A stretch of DNA of 64,000 nt from Streptomyces abyssalis (GTDB lineage: Bacteria > Actinomycetota > Actinomycetes > Streptomycetales > Streptomycetaceae). This document shows, in pieces, positions 17,672-25,803 of this stretch. The position numbers and the translations under genes are program-made. The DNA lies in NCBI RefSeq assembly GCF_001751365.1, contig NZ_LJGT01000036.1, positions 481,827 through 545,826 of the forward strand. The letters are read 5' to 3'. The notes beneath the pieces are model-generated. The model ran no database searches. It saw only the letters and a program-made list of their open reading frames with translations, and was not told the origin of the DNA. Every line of letters begins with the position of its first letter. The stretch's first letter is position 1.

Positions 17672-18739
17672 TCAGGGAAGCTCCGCACCCGAGGCCTCGA
17701 GGGCCGTCGTCACCGGCTGGAAGAAGGTCTCGCCGCCGGAGGAGCAGTCGCCGCTGCCGCCGGAGGTCATGCCGAGAGCCTTGTCACCGGCGAAGAGGGA
17801 GCCGCCGCTGTCGCCGGGCTCGGCGCAGACGTCGGTCTGGATCAGACCGTTGACGGTGCCCTCGGGGTAGGAGACGGAGGCGTCCACGGCGCTGACCGTG
17901 CCGTCGTGGACCTGGGTGGTGCTGCCGCTGCGGGTGACCTCCTGGCCGACCTCGGCCTCGGCAGCCGCCGTGATCTCCTGGGTGCCGCCGTCGTAGAGGT
18001 TGACCGAGCTCGGGTGGTCGACCTCGGCTGTGTACGTGGCGATGCCCCAGTCGGCACCCGGGAACTCGCCGTCGCCGCTCTCGGCGATCGGCTCGCCGCC
18101 CTCGCTCTCCGACCAGCTGGCGATCGCGGTTGTGCAGTGGCCCGCCGAGAGGAAGGCAGGCTCGCCGTTCAGCGTGACGTTGAAGCCGAGCGAGCAGCGT
18201 CCGCCGTCGCCGTGGATGGCGTCGCCACCGGCGATCTTGGTGGTGAACTCACCCGCGCTGCGCTTCAGTTCGACCTTGCTGCCCTCGGCCTTGGCCTGCT
18301 TCTTCAGCTTGGCCAGCTTCTCGCCCTTGACCGTCTTGTCGGCGGTGATGACGACCTTGTTGGACTTCACGTCCACGGCGCGGGAGGTGCCGGTGACGTC
18401 GTTCTTCGTCAGGGAGTCCTTGACCGACTTCAGCTGGGCCATCGTGTGCTGGACGATCTTGGCCTCGGCGCCTGCCGCCTCGACCTTCTTCTTGGCGGCC
18501 TGGTCCGTGACGTTGACGACGAGCTTCTTGGCCTTCGCGTCGTAGAACGAACCGGCGTCACCCTTGACGTCCGACGTGAGCTTCGAGGCGAGCTTCGAAG
18601 CCGACGTGCTGGACAGCGTCTTGAGGCTCGGCGAAGCCTCTTCCGCAGCGTTGGCTGTCGACAGGGTCAGCGATCCGGCGACCAGCGCTGCGACGCCCGC
18701 GCCGGCTATGACCATCTGCCGCTTCGATATCTTCTTCAA
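17672..18739 (-). CDS. Secreted streptogrisin-like S1 serine protease with propeptide
   Basis: The protein has 355 residues. The signal peptide ([15 protein letters not shown] to about residue 31) is followed by a Lys/Ala-rich propeptide of about 140 residues of the alpha-lytic protease type. The mature domain begins near [19 protein letters not shown], almost as in streptogrisins A/B. Catalytic motifs are [13 protein letters not shown] and GDSGGSLF. Cysteines pair around the His and the Ser. It would be autoprocessed and active outside the cell. The TTG start at 18739 has GGAGG seven bases upstream; the frame extends further upstream without start signals. Confidence 0.92.
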   Translation of the reverse strand: MKKISKRQMVIAGAGVAALVAGSLTLSTANAAEEASPSLKTLSSTSASKLASKLTSDVKGDAGSFYDAKAKKLVVNVTDQAAKKKVEAAGAEAKIVQHTMAQLKSVKDSLTKNDVTGTSRAVDVKSNKVVITADKTVKGEKLAKLKKQAKAEGSKVELKRSAGEFTTKIAGGDAIHGDGGRCSLGFNVTLNGEPAFLSAGHCTTAIASWSESEGGEPIAESGDGEFPGADWGIATYTAEVDHPSSVNLYDGGTQEITAAAEAEVGQEVTRSGSTTQVHDGTVSAVDASVSYPEGTVNGLIQTDVCAEPGDSGGSLFAGDKALGMTSGGSGDCSSGGETFFQPVTTALEASGAELP

Positions 18740-18861
18740 CTCTGAACCTCCAGTGGGGGGTTGAGGCCGCCCTTGCATTTGAGAGGACAGCCCCGGAGGG
18801 AAGTACGGACACAGCCTTCCTTGCCGGCTTCCGCGGCCGAAGGAAGGGCGCGTCCATGCCA

Positions 18862-18877
18862 ACTCGTACCCACGAGT
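18862..18877. promoter_or_regulatory. Short palindrome upstream of the protease gene
   Basis: ACTCGT (18862-18867) and ACGAGT (18872-18877) form a 16-base dyad about 125 bases upstream of the protease start, with a further TTACGAG overlapping half-site. It could be an operator. No known motif is matched. Confidence 0.35.
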
Positions 18878-19018
18878 ATTACGAGAATCGCTGTTACCGC
18901 ACAAGGCCGAGTAAGCGACGGCCTGTGAAAAGTCGCACCGTTGCAGGTCGACCGTACACAGCACAACTCAACCCGTCGATCCCTTGTTTGAACGCAAGGG
19001 GCGGCAACAGGGAGGAAC

Positions 19019-19078
19019 ATGGCTCCAACTGGCACAACAAGCGTACTTGTCCCGTTCTGTCCACCGATTCCTGTCTGA
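19019..19078 (+). CDS. Possible 19-residue leader or small peptide
   Basis: AGGGAGGA ends three bases before an ATG that opens a 19-codon frame ([19 protein letters not shown]) closed by TGA. The ribosome site is among the strongest in the region. A hairpin with 6-bp arms lies just upstream. It could be a leader peptide or a small protein, or a chance SD-ATG pair. There is no homology I recognise. Confidence 0.3.
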   Translation: MAPTGTTSVLVPFCPPIPV

Positions 19079-19725
19079 GATACGGGATTTCTTCCAGAGC
19101 CGGCCAGGGCTCTTCCGGAACGGTCGGGAATTCCATCGCGCGCCGTTGTTCCGCGCGTTCACCGCCGCTTTCCGGCCACCATCCGCAGGAGTACTCCGGC
19201 CCGTTACCGGCTCCCTGCGGCACCTTGCTTCGCTTCACGGCCACCGGATGTCACAGGCGGCCTTCACCGCCGGACCGCGCTCCGGCAGTGGCGGCCGTAC
19301 GGAATTCCCCCAGGCCCATGTCAACGCGGCTCTGCCGCCCGGAACATGGGCCGCGACGGCCCGGAGGGGATTCCGAACACCCCTTCTCCGCCTCCCTGTT
19401 GACCCCTCGCACAGTGTTTCGTACGCGTCGCACAGCGGCATCACACTGGCGGCAGGTCACCATGGTGTGCGGGGCCATCCGCACCCGTCTGCTCTCCCGC
19501 CCGCACCGGCGGGGGCGCGCACGACTTGCACACCGTCACCACGCGTGCCCCACAAGTTCCTTGACCCGGCACCATGAGTTCTGCACCAGTAACGTCACGA
19601 AACCCGTACTGGGCATGTATCCACTTGGCGCAACATCCGCATCATGGACGACCATAGAGATGCGGACTCCCGGGGGGGAGCTCGAAGTGACTGCGGACGG
19701 ACCGCGCAGAGGAGAGGAGGCGTCC

Positions 19726-20172
19726 ATGGGATCGGTGCGCAAGGCGAGTGCCTGGCTGGGCCTCGTCGACGACAGCGAAATGCGTTACTACGACGACGAC
19801 TACGCCGAGGGGCCGGAGCCCGGTGACGCCGCCCAGGAGCCCTGGGTCACGGACCCGCGGATCCGGGTGACGGCGGAGGCCGCTCAGGATCAGGGCACCC
19901 GGATCGCGACCGTCACGCCCGACGGCTTCCGCGATGCGCGCGGTATCGGTGAGCTGTTCCGCGACGGGGTTCCCGTCATCATCAACCTCACGATGATGGA
20001 GTCCGCGGACGCAAAGCGCGTCGTGGACTTCGCCGCCGGTCTGACCTTCGGGCTCCGGGGGTCCATCGAGCGGGTCGCGACGCGGGTGTTCCTGCTGACG
20101 CCCGACGACTACAGGATCGTCGGCAGCGAGAACCGCCGCGCCGCCGAGGGCGGCTTCTTCAACCAGAGCTGA
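19726..20172 (+). CDS. SepF-like cell division protein (SflA-type paralogue)
   Basis: The protein has 148 residues. The N-terminal [28 protein letters not shown] resembles the membrane-binding start of SepF. The C-terminal SepF domain contains [49 protein letters not shown]. Length and gene context (upstream of der, downstream of dnaE2 and asd) fit the short SepF-like SflA of Streptomyces rather than the SepF of the division cluster. It probably modulates FtsZ-ring formation or polar growth. The GGAGAGGAGG site at 19711-19720 fixes the start at ATG 19726. Confidence 0.88.
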   Translation: MGSVRKASAWLGLVDDSEMRYYDDDYAEGPEPGDAAQEPWVTDPRIRVTAEAAQDQGTRIATVTPDGFRDARGIGELFRDGVPVIINLTMMESADAKRVVDFAAGLTFGLRGSIERVATRVFLLTPDDYRIVGSENRRAAEGGFFNQS

Positions 20173-20277
20173 CACGGGCCGAAGGCGAAGTCGCCGTCCT
20201 CCCCCGGAGGTTCGACACCGGCGGGCAGCAGGCCGGCGCCGTCGGTCCGCGCGCCGTGAAACCGTGCGCGGACGGCG

Positions 20278-22227
20278 TCACGGGCGGGTGATCCCGCTCG
20301 GCAGAAGGTCGTTGCCGCCGCCGTGCTCCTGCTCGTGTCCGCGATCGTGACCGCTCTCACGCCGATGGCCGTCGCCGTTCCCGCGGCCCTCTCCACTGCC
20401 GTTGCCGTTGCCGTTGCCGTTGGAGGATTCGGCCGACGGGGACGGCGGGGGAACCGCTCCGGCCCGCTCCCGGCTCCCGTCCGCCTGCCGCGGCACTCGC
20501 TTGCGCACGGAGTGCGCGGGCGCGCTTCCCTCACCGCCGTCGGTCTCCCGGGCGGCACGGGTCACGGGCTCCTGTCCGTCCGCTCGGCCCTGGCCCGCCC
20601 CGTCCGCGGCGGTGCTGCCGTCCGCGGCGGTCTCCTCATCCGCCTCGCCGGGAACGCCGGTCTCCATGGTGCGCGGCAGCCTGAGCGCCGCCAGCACCCC
20701 GAGCAGCAGCAGTCCGGCGCTGGCGATCAGCGTGACGTGCATGCCGTGGACGAAGGCCTCCCGCGCCGCCGACCGGAGCGCGTCCCCCGCGGGATCACCG
20801 AGCCGCGCCGCGATGCCGTACGCCTCACCCAGCGAATGGCTCGCGTCGCCCTTCGCCGCGGCGGAGACACCGGGCACATCGCGCACGCCCGGCGCGTACG
20901 CGGCGTTCATCACGCTGCCGAGCACCGCGATGCCCATGCCGGCGCCCAGCTGGTAGGCCGTCTCCCCGATAGCCGCGGCCCCGCCGGAGCGGGAGGGGGG
21001 CGCCTCGTTGAGCATCGACTCGTAGCAGCCGAAGAGCGTGGTCTCCAGACCGAAGCCCAGCAGCACGAACCCGCCGACGAGCAGCACCGGCCTGTCCTCC
21101 TGACCGAGGCCGGTCAGGCAGAGCACGGCCGCGATCGTGAGCAGGAATCCGAGGCCGACCATGCGCCGCGGACCCAGCAGCCCCAGCAGCCGGGAGCCGA
21201 CGAGCCCGGCGGCGATGGCCGCGAGCGAGAGCGGCAGCAGCCGCAGGCCGGTCTGCAGCGGCGAGAGACCGAGCACGAGCTGCAGGTACTGGGCGGCGAT
21301 CAGCGCCAGCCCGACGAGGGCGAGCACGGTGAGCACGATGCAGCCCACCGCCGTGCCGAAGGCGCGGCGCGCGACGGTACGGACGTCGATGAGCGGGTAC
21401 GTGCGCCGCCGCTGCCTCCGTACGAACACCCCGAGCAGGGCCAGGCCGGTGAGCAGCGGCACGGCCGTGCCCGGCTCGAAGGGATGGCCGGCCCCCGCGT
21501 GCTTGACGCCGAGGATGACGCCGAAGAGGCCGCCCGCAGCCACGACGGCGCCGAGCAGGTCCCACGGCCCTTCACGGGTGCCGGTGGACTCGGGAAGCAG
21601 CCAGCGCCCGACGAGCAGCCCCGCGGCCATCAGCGGAAGGTTGACGAGGAAGACCGAGCCCCACCAGAAGTGCTCCAGGAGCAGGCCGCCGACGAGCGGC
21701 CCCACCGCGGCGCCGACCGCCGCGACCGCGCTCCAGATGCCGATCGCGAGGGCCCGCTCACGGCGGTCGGGGAAGACGTGCCGGAGGATCGACAACGTCG
21801 CGGGCATGATCATCGCGCCGCCGACACCCAGCAGGGCCCGTGCCCCGATGAGCATGCCCGGTGTCTGTGAGTAGGCGGCCAGGGCCGAGGCGACCGCGAA
21901 GAAGGCGTAGCCGAAGAGCAGCACCCGGCGCCGTCCGACGCGGTCGCCGAGTGTGCCGAAGAGGATCAGCAGGGAGGCGCAGACGAGCGGGTAGGCGTCC
22001 ACGATCCACAGCAGCTCGACGGAGCCGGGCCTGAGCTGTTCGGAGACGGCCGGCACCGCCACGTGCAGCACTGTGGCGTCGATGGCGACCAGCAGCAGAC
22101 TGGCGCAGAGGACGACGAGGACGGTCCACCGGTTCACTCGGGGCCCGGCGCCGGCGAGGGGCCGGGCAGCCCCGTGCGCGGGAACGTCCGCCGCCTCTCC
22201 GGCTCCGGCCGTGGTCGTGCCGGACAT
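20278..22227 (-). CDS. DHA2-type MFS multidrug exporter
   Basis: This 649-residue protein has 14 predicted membrane helices, preceded by about 30 soluble residues and followed by a 120-residue hydrophilic Ser/Gly/Asn/His-rich tail. Motif A appears as GDRVGRRRVLLFGYAFF between helices 2 and 3. Motif C-like GxxxGPxxGG appears as VGAAVGPLVGGLLLEHFWWGSVFLVNLP. EmrB/QacA-type transporters export drugs by proton antiport. AAGGAGGTG before ATG 22227 is an excellent ribosome site. No regulator is adjacent, so its inducer and substrate are unknown. Confidence 0.9.
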   Translation of the reverse strand: MSGTTTAGAGEAADVPAHGAARPLAGAGPRVNRWTVLVVLCASLLLVAIDATVLHVAVPAVSEQLRPGSVELLWIVDAYPLVCASLLILFGTLGDRVGRRRVLLFGYAFFAVASALAAYSQTPGMLIGARALLGVGGAMIMPATLSILRHVFPDRRERALAIGIWSAVAAVGAAVGPLVGGLLLEHFWWGSVFLVNLPLMAAGLLVGRWLLPESTGTREGPWDLLGAVVAAGGLFGVILGVKHAGAGHPFEPGTAVPLLTGLALLGVFVRRQRRRTYPLIDVRTVARRAFGTAVGCIVLTVLALVGLALIAAQYLQLVLGLSPLQTGLRLLPLSLAAIAAGLVGSRLLGLLGPRRMVGLGFLLTIAAVLCLTGLGQEDRPVLLVGGFVLLGFGLETTLFGCYESMLNEAPPSRSGGAAAIGETAYQLGAGMGIAVLGSVMNAAYAPGVRDVPGVSAAAKGDASHSLGEAYGIAARLGDPAGDALRSAAREAFVHGMHVTLIASAGLLLLGVLAALRLPRTMETGVPGEADEETAADGSTAADGAGQGRADGQEPVTRAARETDGGEGSAPAHSVRKRVPRQADGSRERAGAVPPPSPSAESSNGNGNGNGSGEGRGNGDGHRRESGHDRGHEQEHGGGNDLLPSGITRP

Positions 22228-22723
22228 CTGCGCACCTCCTTCTCGCGCTCGCGCCTTCGGTACGTGGGGGATCACCGGGCCCGCTGCCGACGTCTGCCCC
22301 GCGAGCGGGGCCGGAACGCACTGCTGCCCGGCACGGAAGGACGAGTGGCCGTCAGGGTACGCGAGTCTGCCAGGCGACCGCGTGGCGGATCTCACCCGCC
22401 GTCCCACCTGCCCCGGAGGCGGCACACGCGTGCCGCACCTCCCGGCCCAGGAGCCCCGCTGCGTCAACTCGCGGGCCCGGAACGGGAATCCGGCGGGAAA
22501 AGAAGAACCGAATTCCCCACCGACCGGCGGTGAACAGAATTTCCGGAGCGTGTTGGCCGCCCCCGCGTGCGCCCGCACCCGGAATACGGTGTCTAAACCC
22601 CGGATAAGCTGCGGGAATTCACCTGCACAAACGCCTCGGTGAGACACACTCCACATCACATCGTCATCACGAACGCCCGTCGCGTGTGCGGTCAGCTTCC
22701 ACAGCCGTTGTAACGTCGACTGG
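22228..22723. promoter_or_regulatory. Divergent promoter region between MFS and PAP2 genes
   Basis: No gene is seen in these 496 bases. Near the right end, TAACGT (22711-22716) stands seven bases before the GTG start of the PAP2 gene, and no ribosome site is present. That is what a leaderless transcript would look like. The MFS promoter must lie in the left half. Confidence 0.45.
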
Positions 22724-23791
22724 GTGCGTACCGACCGACTGCTCGCCCGGCTGGAACAAGAGCCCGAGCGACCGAGCAACCGCGATGTCCCGCGGATGAG
22801 CCGAACCCGCAAGCTGTTGTTCGGCACCACCTCGGCGCTCTATGCGGTGATTGTCGTCGCCGTGCTGATCCGGGCAGATCTGGTGCGGCTCGACTGGCAG
22901 GTGATGCTCTTCAGGCCGTACAAGCAGTGGCCGGAAGTGCACGAGTTCCTCGACTACTTCGTCGTCCTCGGACAGCGCGGCCCGACCGCGGTACTCGTCG
23001 CCGCCTGGCTCGGCTGGCGGTCGTGGCGGCAGCGCACACTGCGCCCGCTGCTGGTACTCGGCACCGCGCTGCTGGCGCTCAACGTCACTGTCGGGGCTGT
23101 GAAAATCGGCCTCGGCAGACTCGGGCCGCACTATGCGACCACCGTCGGATCTGGCGAACTCTTCGCCGGCGGAGACATATTTCCCTCAGGTCATACGGCC
23201 AACGCCGTTGTGACCTGGGGCATTCTGGCTTATCTCGCCACCACGCCACGGGCCCGCAGGGTGCTGTCGGTGGTCGCCGCGTTCTTCGCCCTCGGCGTCG
23301 GCGCGACAACCGTCTACCTCGGCACCCACTGGGTCAGTGACGTGCTGCTCGGCTGGGCGGCCGGACTGCTCATCCTGCTCGGGCTGCCGTGGGCCGAGCC
23401 CGTCATCGCCTGGGCGGAGGACCGCATCCAGGCATGGAGGGACCGCCGGCGCACCGCGAGTCCCGGCGGCCGCCGTCTCGTGCCCTCGCCGCTCTCCCCC
23501 GTCACGCGGCAGTCGCTGCTGCCTTCGCGCCGGGGTCTGCCGGCCGAGGAGATGGCGGTGCAGGACGAGGGCCAGCACGGCGAGACCGCGGTCATCGCCG
23601 GCCGCGCCCCCGCCTCGTCCTCGTCGGGGACGGGCATCGGGGCGGCGAGGCTGTACCACCCGGCCGGACGTCAGCACCCGCTGCGGGCCGAACGGGCGCC
23701 GGTCAGCCCTCAGCCGCCCGTCGGGCCGCGCCGCCAGTACTCGGACCGCTCACTGCCGCGCACAGCCCATCTCGGGCCGCGCGGCAGGTAG
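22724..23791 (+). CDS. PAP2-family membrane phosphatase
   Basis: This 355-residue protein has five to six hydrophobic helices between residues 30 and 225 and a 130-residue hydrophilic tail. The acid phosphatase motifs are KIGLGRLGP, FPSGHTANAV and TVYLGTHWVSDVLLGW, containing the catalytic His residues. PAP2 enzymes dephosphorylate lipid phosphates such as phosphatidate or undecaprenyl diphosphate at the membrane. The GTG start lacks a Shine-Dalgarno sequence and sits right after a -10-like box, suggesting leaderless translation. Confidence 0.9.
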   Translation: MRTDRLLARLEQEPERPSNRDVPRMSRTRKLLFGTTSALYAVIVVAVLIRADLVRLDWQVMLFRPYKQWPEVHEFLDYFVVLGQRGPTAVLVAAWLGWRSWRQRTLRPLLVLGTALLALNVTVGAVKIGLGRLGPHYATTVGSGELFAGGDIFPSGHTANAVVTWGILAYLATTPRARRVLSVVAAFFALGVGATTVYLGTHWVSDVLLGWAAGLLILLGLPWAEPVIAWAEDRIQAWRDRRRTASPGGRRLVPSPLSPVTRQSLLPSRRGLPAEEMAVQDEGQHGETAVIAGRAPASSSSGTGIGAARLYHPAGRQHPLRAERAPVSPQPPVGPRRQYSDRSLPRTAHLGPRGR

Positions 23792-23810
23792 CCGGAAGCC
23801 CGTAAGCCGA

Positions 23811-23859
23811 CAGCAGGCGGCCCCGGTGCCCTGAAGAAGGGCACCGGGGCCGCCTGCTG
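23811..23859. terminator. Perfect 21-bp bidirectional terminator
   Basis: Positions 23811-23831 are exactly complementary to 23839-23859, leaving a 7-base loop TGAAGAA. It separates the PAP2 gene from the convergent small inhibitor gene, so it can stop transcription from both sides. Confidence 0.85.
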
Positions 23860-23904
23860 TGCTGCGAGGCCGCGCCGCGCCTGCGGGGCCGCCTCGCCGC
23901 GGGA

Positions 23905-24126
23905 TCAGCCCTTCCAGCAGCGCACGACGTTCCCCGTGCTCTTCTCGACGGCGAAGTTGAGCCGTCCGCTCAGATACTCCATGGTGATGATCGCGTCCGG
24001 CGGCAAAGACCGCACAGTCGCCCAGCCACGTGCGTACGCGCGTTCCTCGGCCGCTTCCGCCGAGAGCCCCACGTAGCTCTCCGGGTCGTCCTGCGGGTTG
24101 TCCTGGGCTGCGGATTCCGGTGCCAT
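23905..24126 (-). CDS. Small protein of the I78 protease-inhibitor type
   Basis: The protein has 73 residues and no signal peptide. The core SYVGLSAEAAEERAYARGW, the central PPDAIITMEYLSGRLNFAVE and the final VVRCWKG follow the fold of the I78 inhibitor family (loop, helix and small sheet related to potato inhibitor I). If active, it would block a serine protease. Inside the cytoplasm it might instead be a structural relative. Single gene, followed by the strong terminator at 23811-23859. Confidence 0.7.
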   Translation of the reverse strand: MAPESAAQDNPQDDPESYVGLSAEAAEERAYARGWATVRSLPPDAIITMEYLSGRLNFAVEKSTGNVVRCWKG

Positions 24127-24546
24127 GCCGCCACCGTACCGCCGGAGGTCCCCGCCGTATCGTCAGCTCGTCACACTCTTGTCACAAGCTCCACGACGCG
24201 CCAGACCGTTCACCGTGTCACTCGTACGGGGCTTGTACGGAACTTTGCATTCTGACCCTTCTGCGCACGGATTCATTCGCCCGAATTCCCTCGCGGACGT
24301 GCCGTCAGAAAATGCCGGGCCCCCGTCAATTCCTCCCCGGGACTGTGATCCGGTAACACTGCGGAGGCGTGCGGAACTTGTGCGTCGCAACCGCTTGCAC
24401 AATTCCGGCGTAACGAGCCTTTCCCCGCCGCTCCCTGCCCCGTACGGTGATCCGCTCCGTACGACGGGCAGCCGCGGCGAAGACAAGAGGAGCGGGCGGC
24501 GGGAAGGAACTGGCGGCAAGAAGCGGCAAGAAGGGGAAGGAAGTCC
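24127..24546. other. Intergenic region upstream of the I78-like gene
   Basis: About 420 bases without a recognisable gene. It is lower in GC than its surroundings between 24165 and 24420. It contains the promoter of the I78-like gene and an inverted repeat at 24372-24407. I find no small gene with a ribosome site. Confidence 0.5.
24372..24407. repeat. Inverted repeat CGGAACTTGTGC / GCACAATTCCG
   Basis: The 12-base left arm (24372-24383) pairs with 24397-24407 with one bulged base, around a 13-base spacer. It lies in an otherwise empty stretch and may be an operator or hairpin. The partner gene is unclear. Confidence 0.4.
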
Positions 24547-25512
24547 TCAACTTCCGCCGAGGGCACGGTCAAGCCTGTCGCGCAACGTCCTGACCTGCGA
24601 GAACAGCCCTTCTGGTGCGCGTACTTCGAAGTCGAATCCGAGCATCAGAATGTAAGGAAGGATCACTTCAAGCGAGGGCCCGCCGGTGCGCAGCAGACAG
24701 CTGTGCTCGTCGACCGCCTCCAAGGTGCCCGTGGACAGCGTGACCACCTGGGCCGCCCGCTCGACCGGCACCCGCAGCAGCACCGTCACATGCTCCGCGA
24801 AGGCCCTGACGGCCACGCCTTCGGACACCCACGCCGCCAGGTCCTCCGCGGGGCCGGTGCGGGGAGCGAACCGGGGACCGTGCGGCGGTGTGAGCGTGAT
24901 GCGGTCGACCCGGAAGGTGCGCCAGTCCTCCCGCTCGGTGTCCCACCCGACGAGATACCAGCGCCGGTAGGTGCTGACCAGCCGGTGCGGTTCGACGATG
25001 CGCCGGCCGGTGGTGCCGTCGTGTGTCTCGTACGAGAAGCGGAGCTGCTGGTGATCGCGGCAGGCGTGGGCGAGTTCGGTGATGAGGGACGCCTCCACGG
25101 CGGGCCCGTGGTGCGCACGTGTCATCGGCACGGTGTAGGCGTTCAGCGCGTTCACGCGGCGGCGCAGCCGGTGCGGCAGCACCTGTTCGAGCTTCGCCAG
25201 CGCACGCGCGGAGGACTCCTCGATGCCCTGGACGCCGCCGCCCGCGGCACCCCGCAAGCCGACGGCGACCGCCACGGCCTCCTCGTCGTCGAGCAGCAGC
25301 GGGGGCAGTTCGGCACCGGCGCCGAGCTGGTAGCCGCCCGCCGTACCCGTACTGGAGTTGACCGGGTAGCCCAGGCCACGGAGCCGCTCGACGTCCCTGC
25401 GGACGGTGCGCGGGGTGACCCCGAGCCGTTCGGCGAGTTCGGCGCCGGACCATTCGCGTGGGGACTGCAGCAGCGAGAGCAGGCGCAGAAGCCGTGCCGA
25501 TGTCTCGACCAT
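24547..25512 (-). CDS. WYL-domain transcriptional regulator (YafY/DeoR-like)
   Basis: This 321-residue protein has an N-terminal winged helix (LLRLLSLLQSPREWSGAELAERLGVTPRTVRRDVERLRGLGYPV) and the linker GTAGGYQLGAGAELPPLLLDDEEAVAV. A WYL sensor domain follows with RRWYLVGWDTEREDWRTFRVDRIT, and there is a WCX tail. WYL proteins bind small ligands or nucleic acid and act as repressors or activators. A 25-bp inverted repeat ends 5 bases before the ATG, so it probably controls itself. The only near neighbour upstream is a tiny membrane protein. Confidence 0.9.
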   Translation of the reverse strand: MVETSARLLRLLSLLQSPREWSGAELAERLGVTPRTVRRDVERLRGLGYPVNSSTGTAGGYQLGAGAELPPLLLDDEEAVAVAVGLRGAAGGGVQGIEESSARALAKLEQVLPHRLRRRVNALNAYTVPMTRAHHGPAVEASLITELAHACRDHQQLRFSYETHDGTTGRRIVEPHRLVSTYRRWYLVGWDTEREDWRTFRVDRITLTPPHGPRFAPRTGPAEDLAAWVSEGVAVRAFAEHVTVLLRVPVERAAQVVTLSTGTLEAVDEHSCLLRTGGPSLEVILPYILMLGFDFEVRAPEGLFSQVRTLRDRLDRALGGS

Positions 25513-25516
25513 GGGA

Positions 25517-25571
25517 CTGAGTCTGCCACCTGTTGCGGACACCTTCTGTCCGCAACAGGTGGCAGACTCAG
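25517..25571. repeat. Perfect 25-bp inverted repeat abutting the WYL regulator start
   Basis: 25517-25541 is exactly complementary to 25547-25571, with loop CCTTC. It fills the space between the small membrane protein gene and the ATG at 25512 and includes the only SD-like word (CAGGTGG on the coding strand). It could be the regulator's operator, a terminator for the upstream gene, or a hairpin hiding the ribosome site. Confidence 0.75.
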
Positions 25572-25589
25572 GGCGTGCTCTTCAACCGG

Positions 25590-25760
25590 CTACCAGCGGT
25601 ACCAGCGGGCCCTCTTGCCTCCTGCACTCGTCGAGCGGAGCAGGAAGCCGAGCAGCCAGATCACCAGAACCGCAACGGCGATGTACCACAGCACCTCAAG
25701 CGCGAAGCCGAAGCCGAAAAGCAGCAACGCCAGGAGCAGTACGAGCAGTACGGGAACCAT
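25590..25760 (-). CDS. Small hydrophobic membrane protein
   Basis: The frame has 56 codons. Residues 2-43 are almost entirely hydrophobic (MVPVLLVLLLALLL, then ALEVLWYIAVAVLVIWLLGF), giving one or two membrane helices. The tail is short and basic (GGKRARWYRW). This is the pattern of the hydrophobic 50-60-residue proteins common in actinobacteria. The revcomp sequence before the ATG contains AGGAGGTG. Function is unknown. It precedes the WYL regulator on the same strand. Confidence 0.75.
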   Translation of the reverse strand: MVPVLLVLLLALLLFGFGFALEVLWYIAVAVLVIWLLGFLLRSTSAGGKRARWYRW

Positions 25761-25803
25761 CGGGCAACACCTCCTGGCACGACGGGTGCCCCGCTGGGGA
25801 TTT

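Larger units (their letters stand above)
18740..19725. other. Nearly 1 kb gene-poor region upstream of the SepF paralogue
   Basis: Several reading frames cross this stretch, but none shows a recognisable family or actinomycete-like third-position GC bias. The composition is distinctly less GC-rich than in neighbouring genes. It holds the protease promoter (near 18860-18960), a CCCTTG/CAAGGG hairpin (18981-19000), a well-spaced ribosome site before a 19-codon frame (19019-19078), and the promoter of the SepF paralogue somewhere in 19560-19700. A non-coding RNA is possible, but I cannot show one. Confidence 0.5.

Noticed and set aside
18984..19577. Plus-strand frame of 197 codons before the SepF paralogue
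   Set aside because: Poor ribosome site, no domain pattern, and base composition unlike neighbouring genes.
23811..23859. Considered as a CRISPR repeat or small RNA because of the long perfect dyad
   Set aside because: Only one copy, at the convergent end of two genes, so a terminator is the simple explanation.
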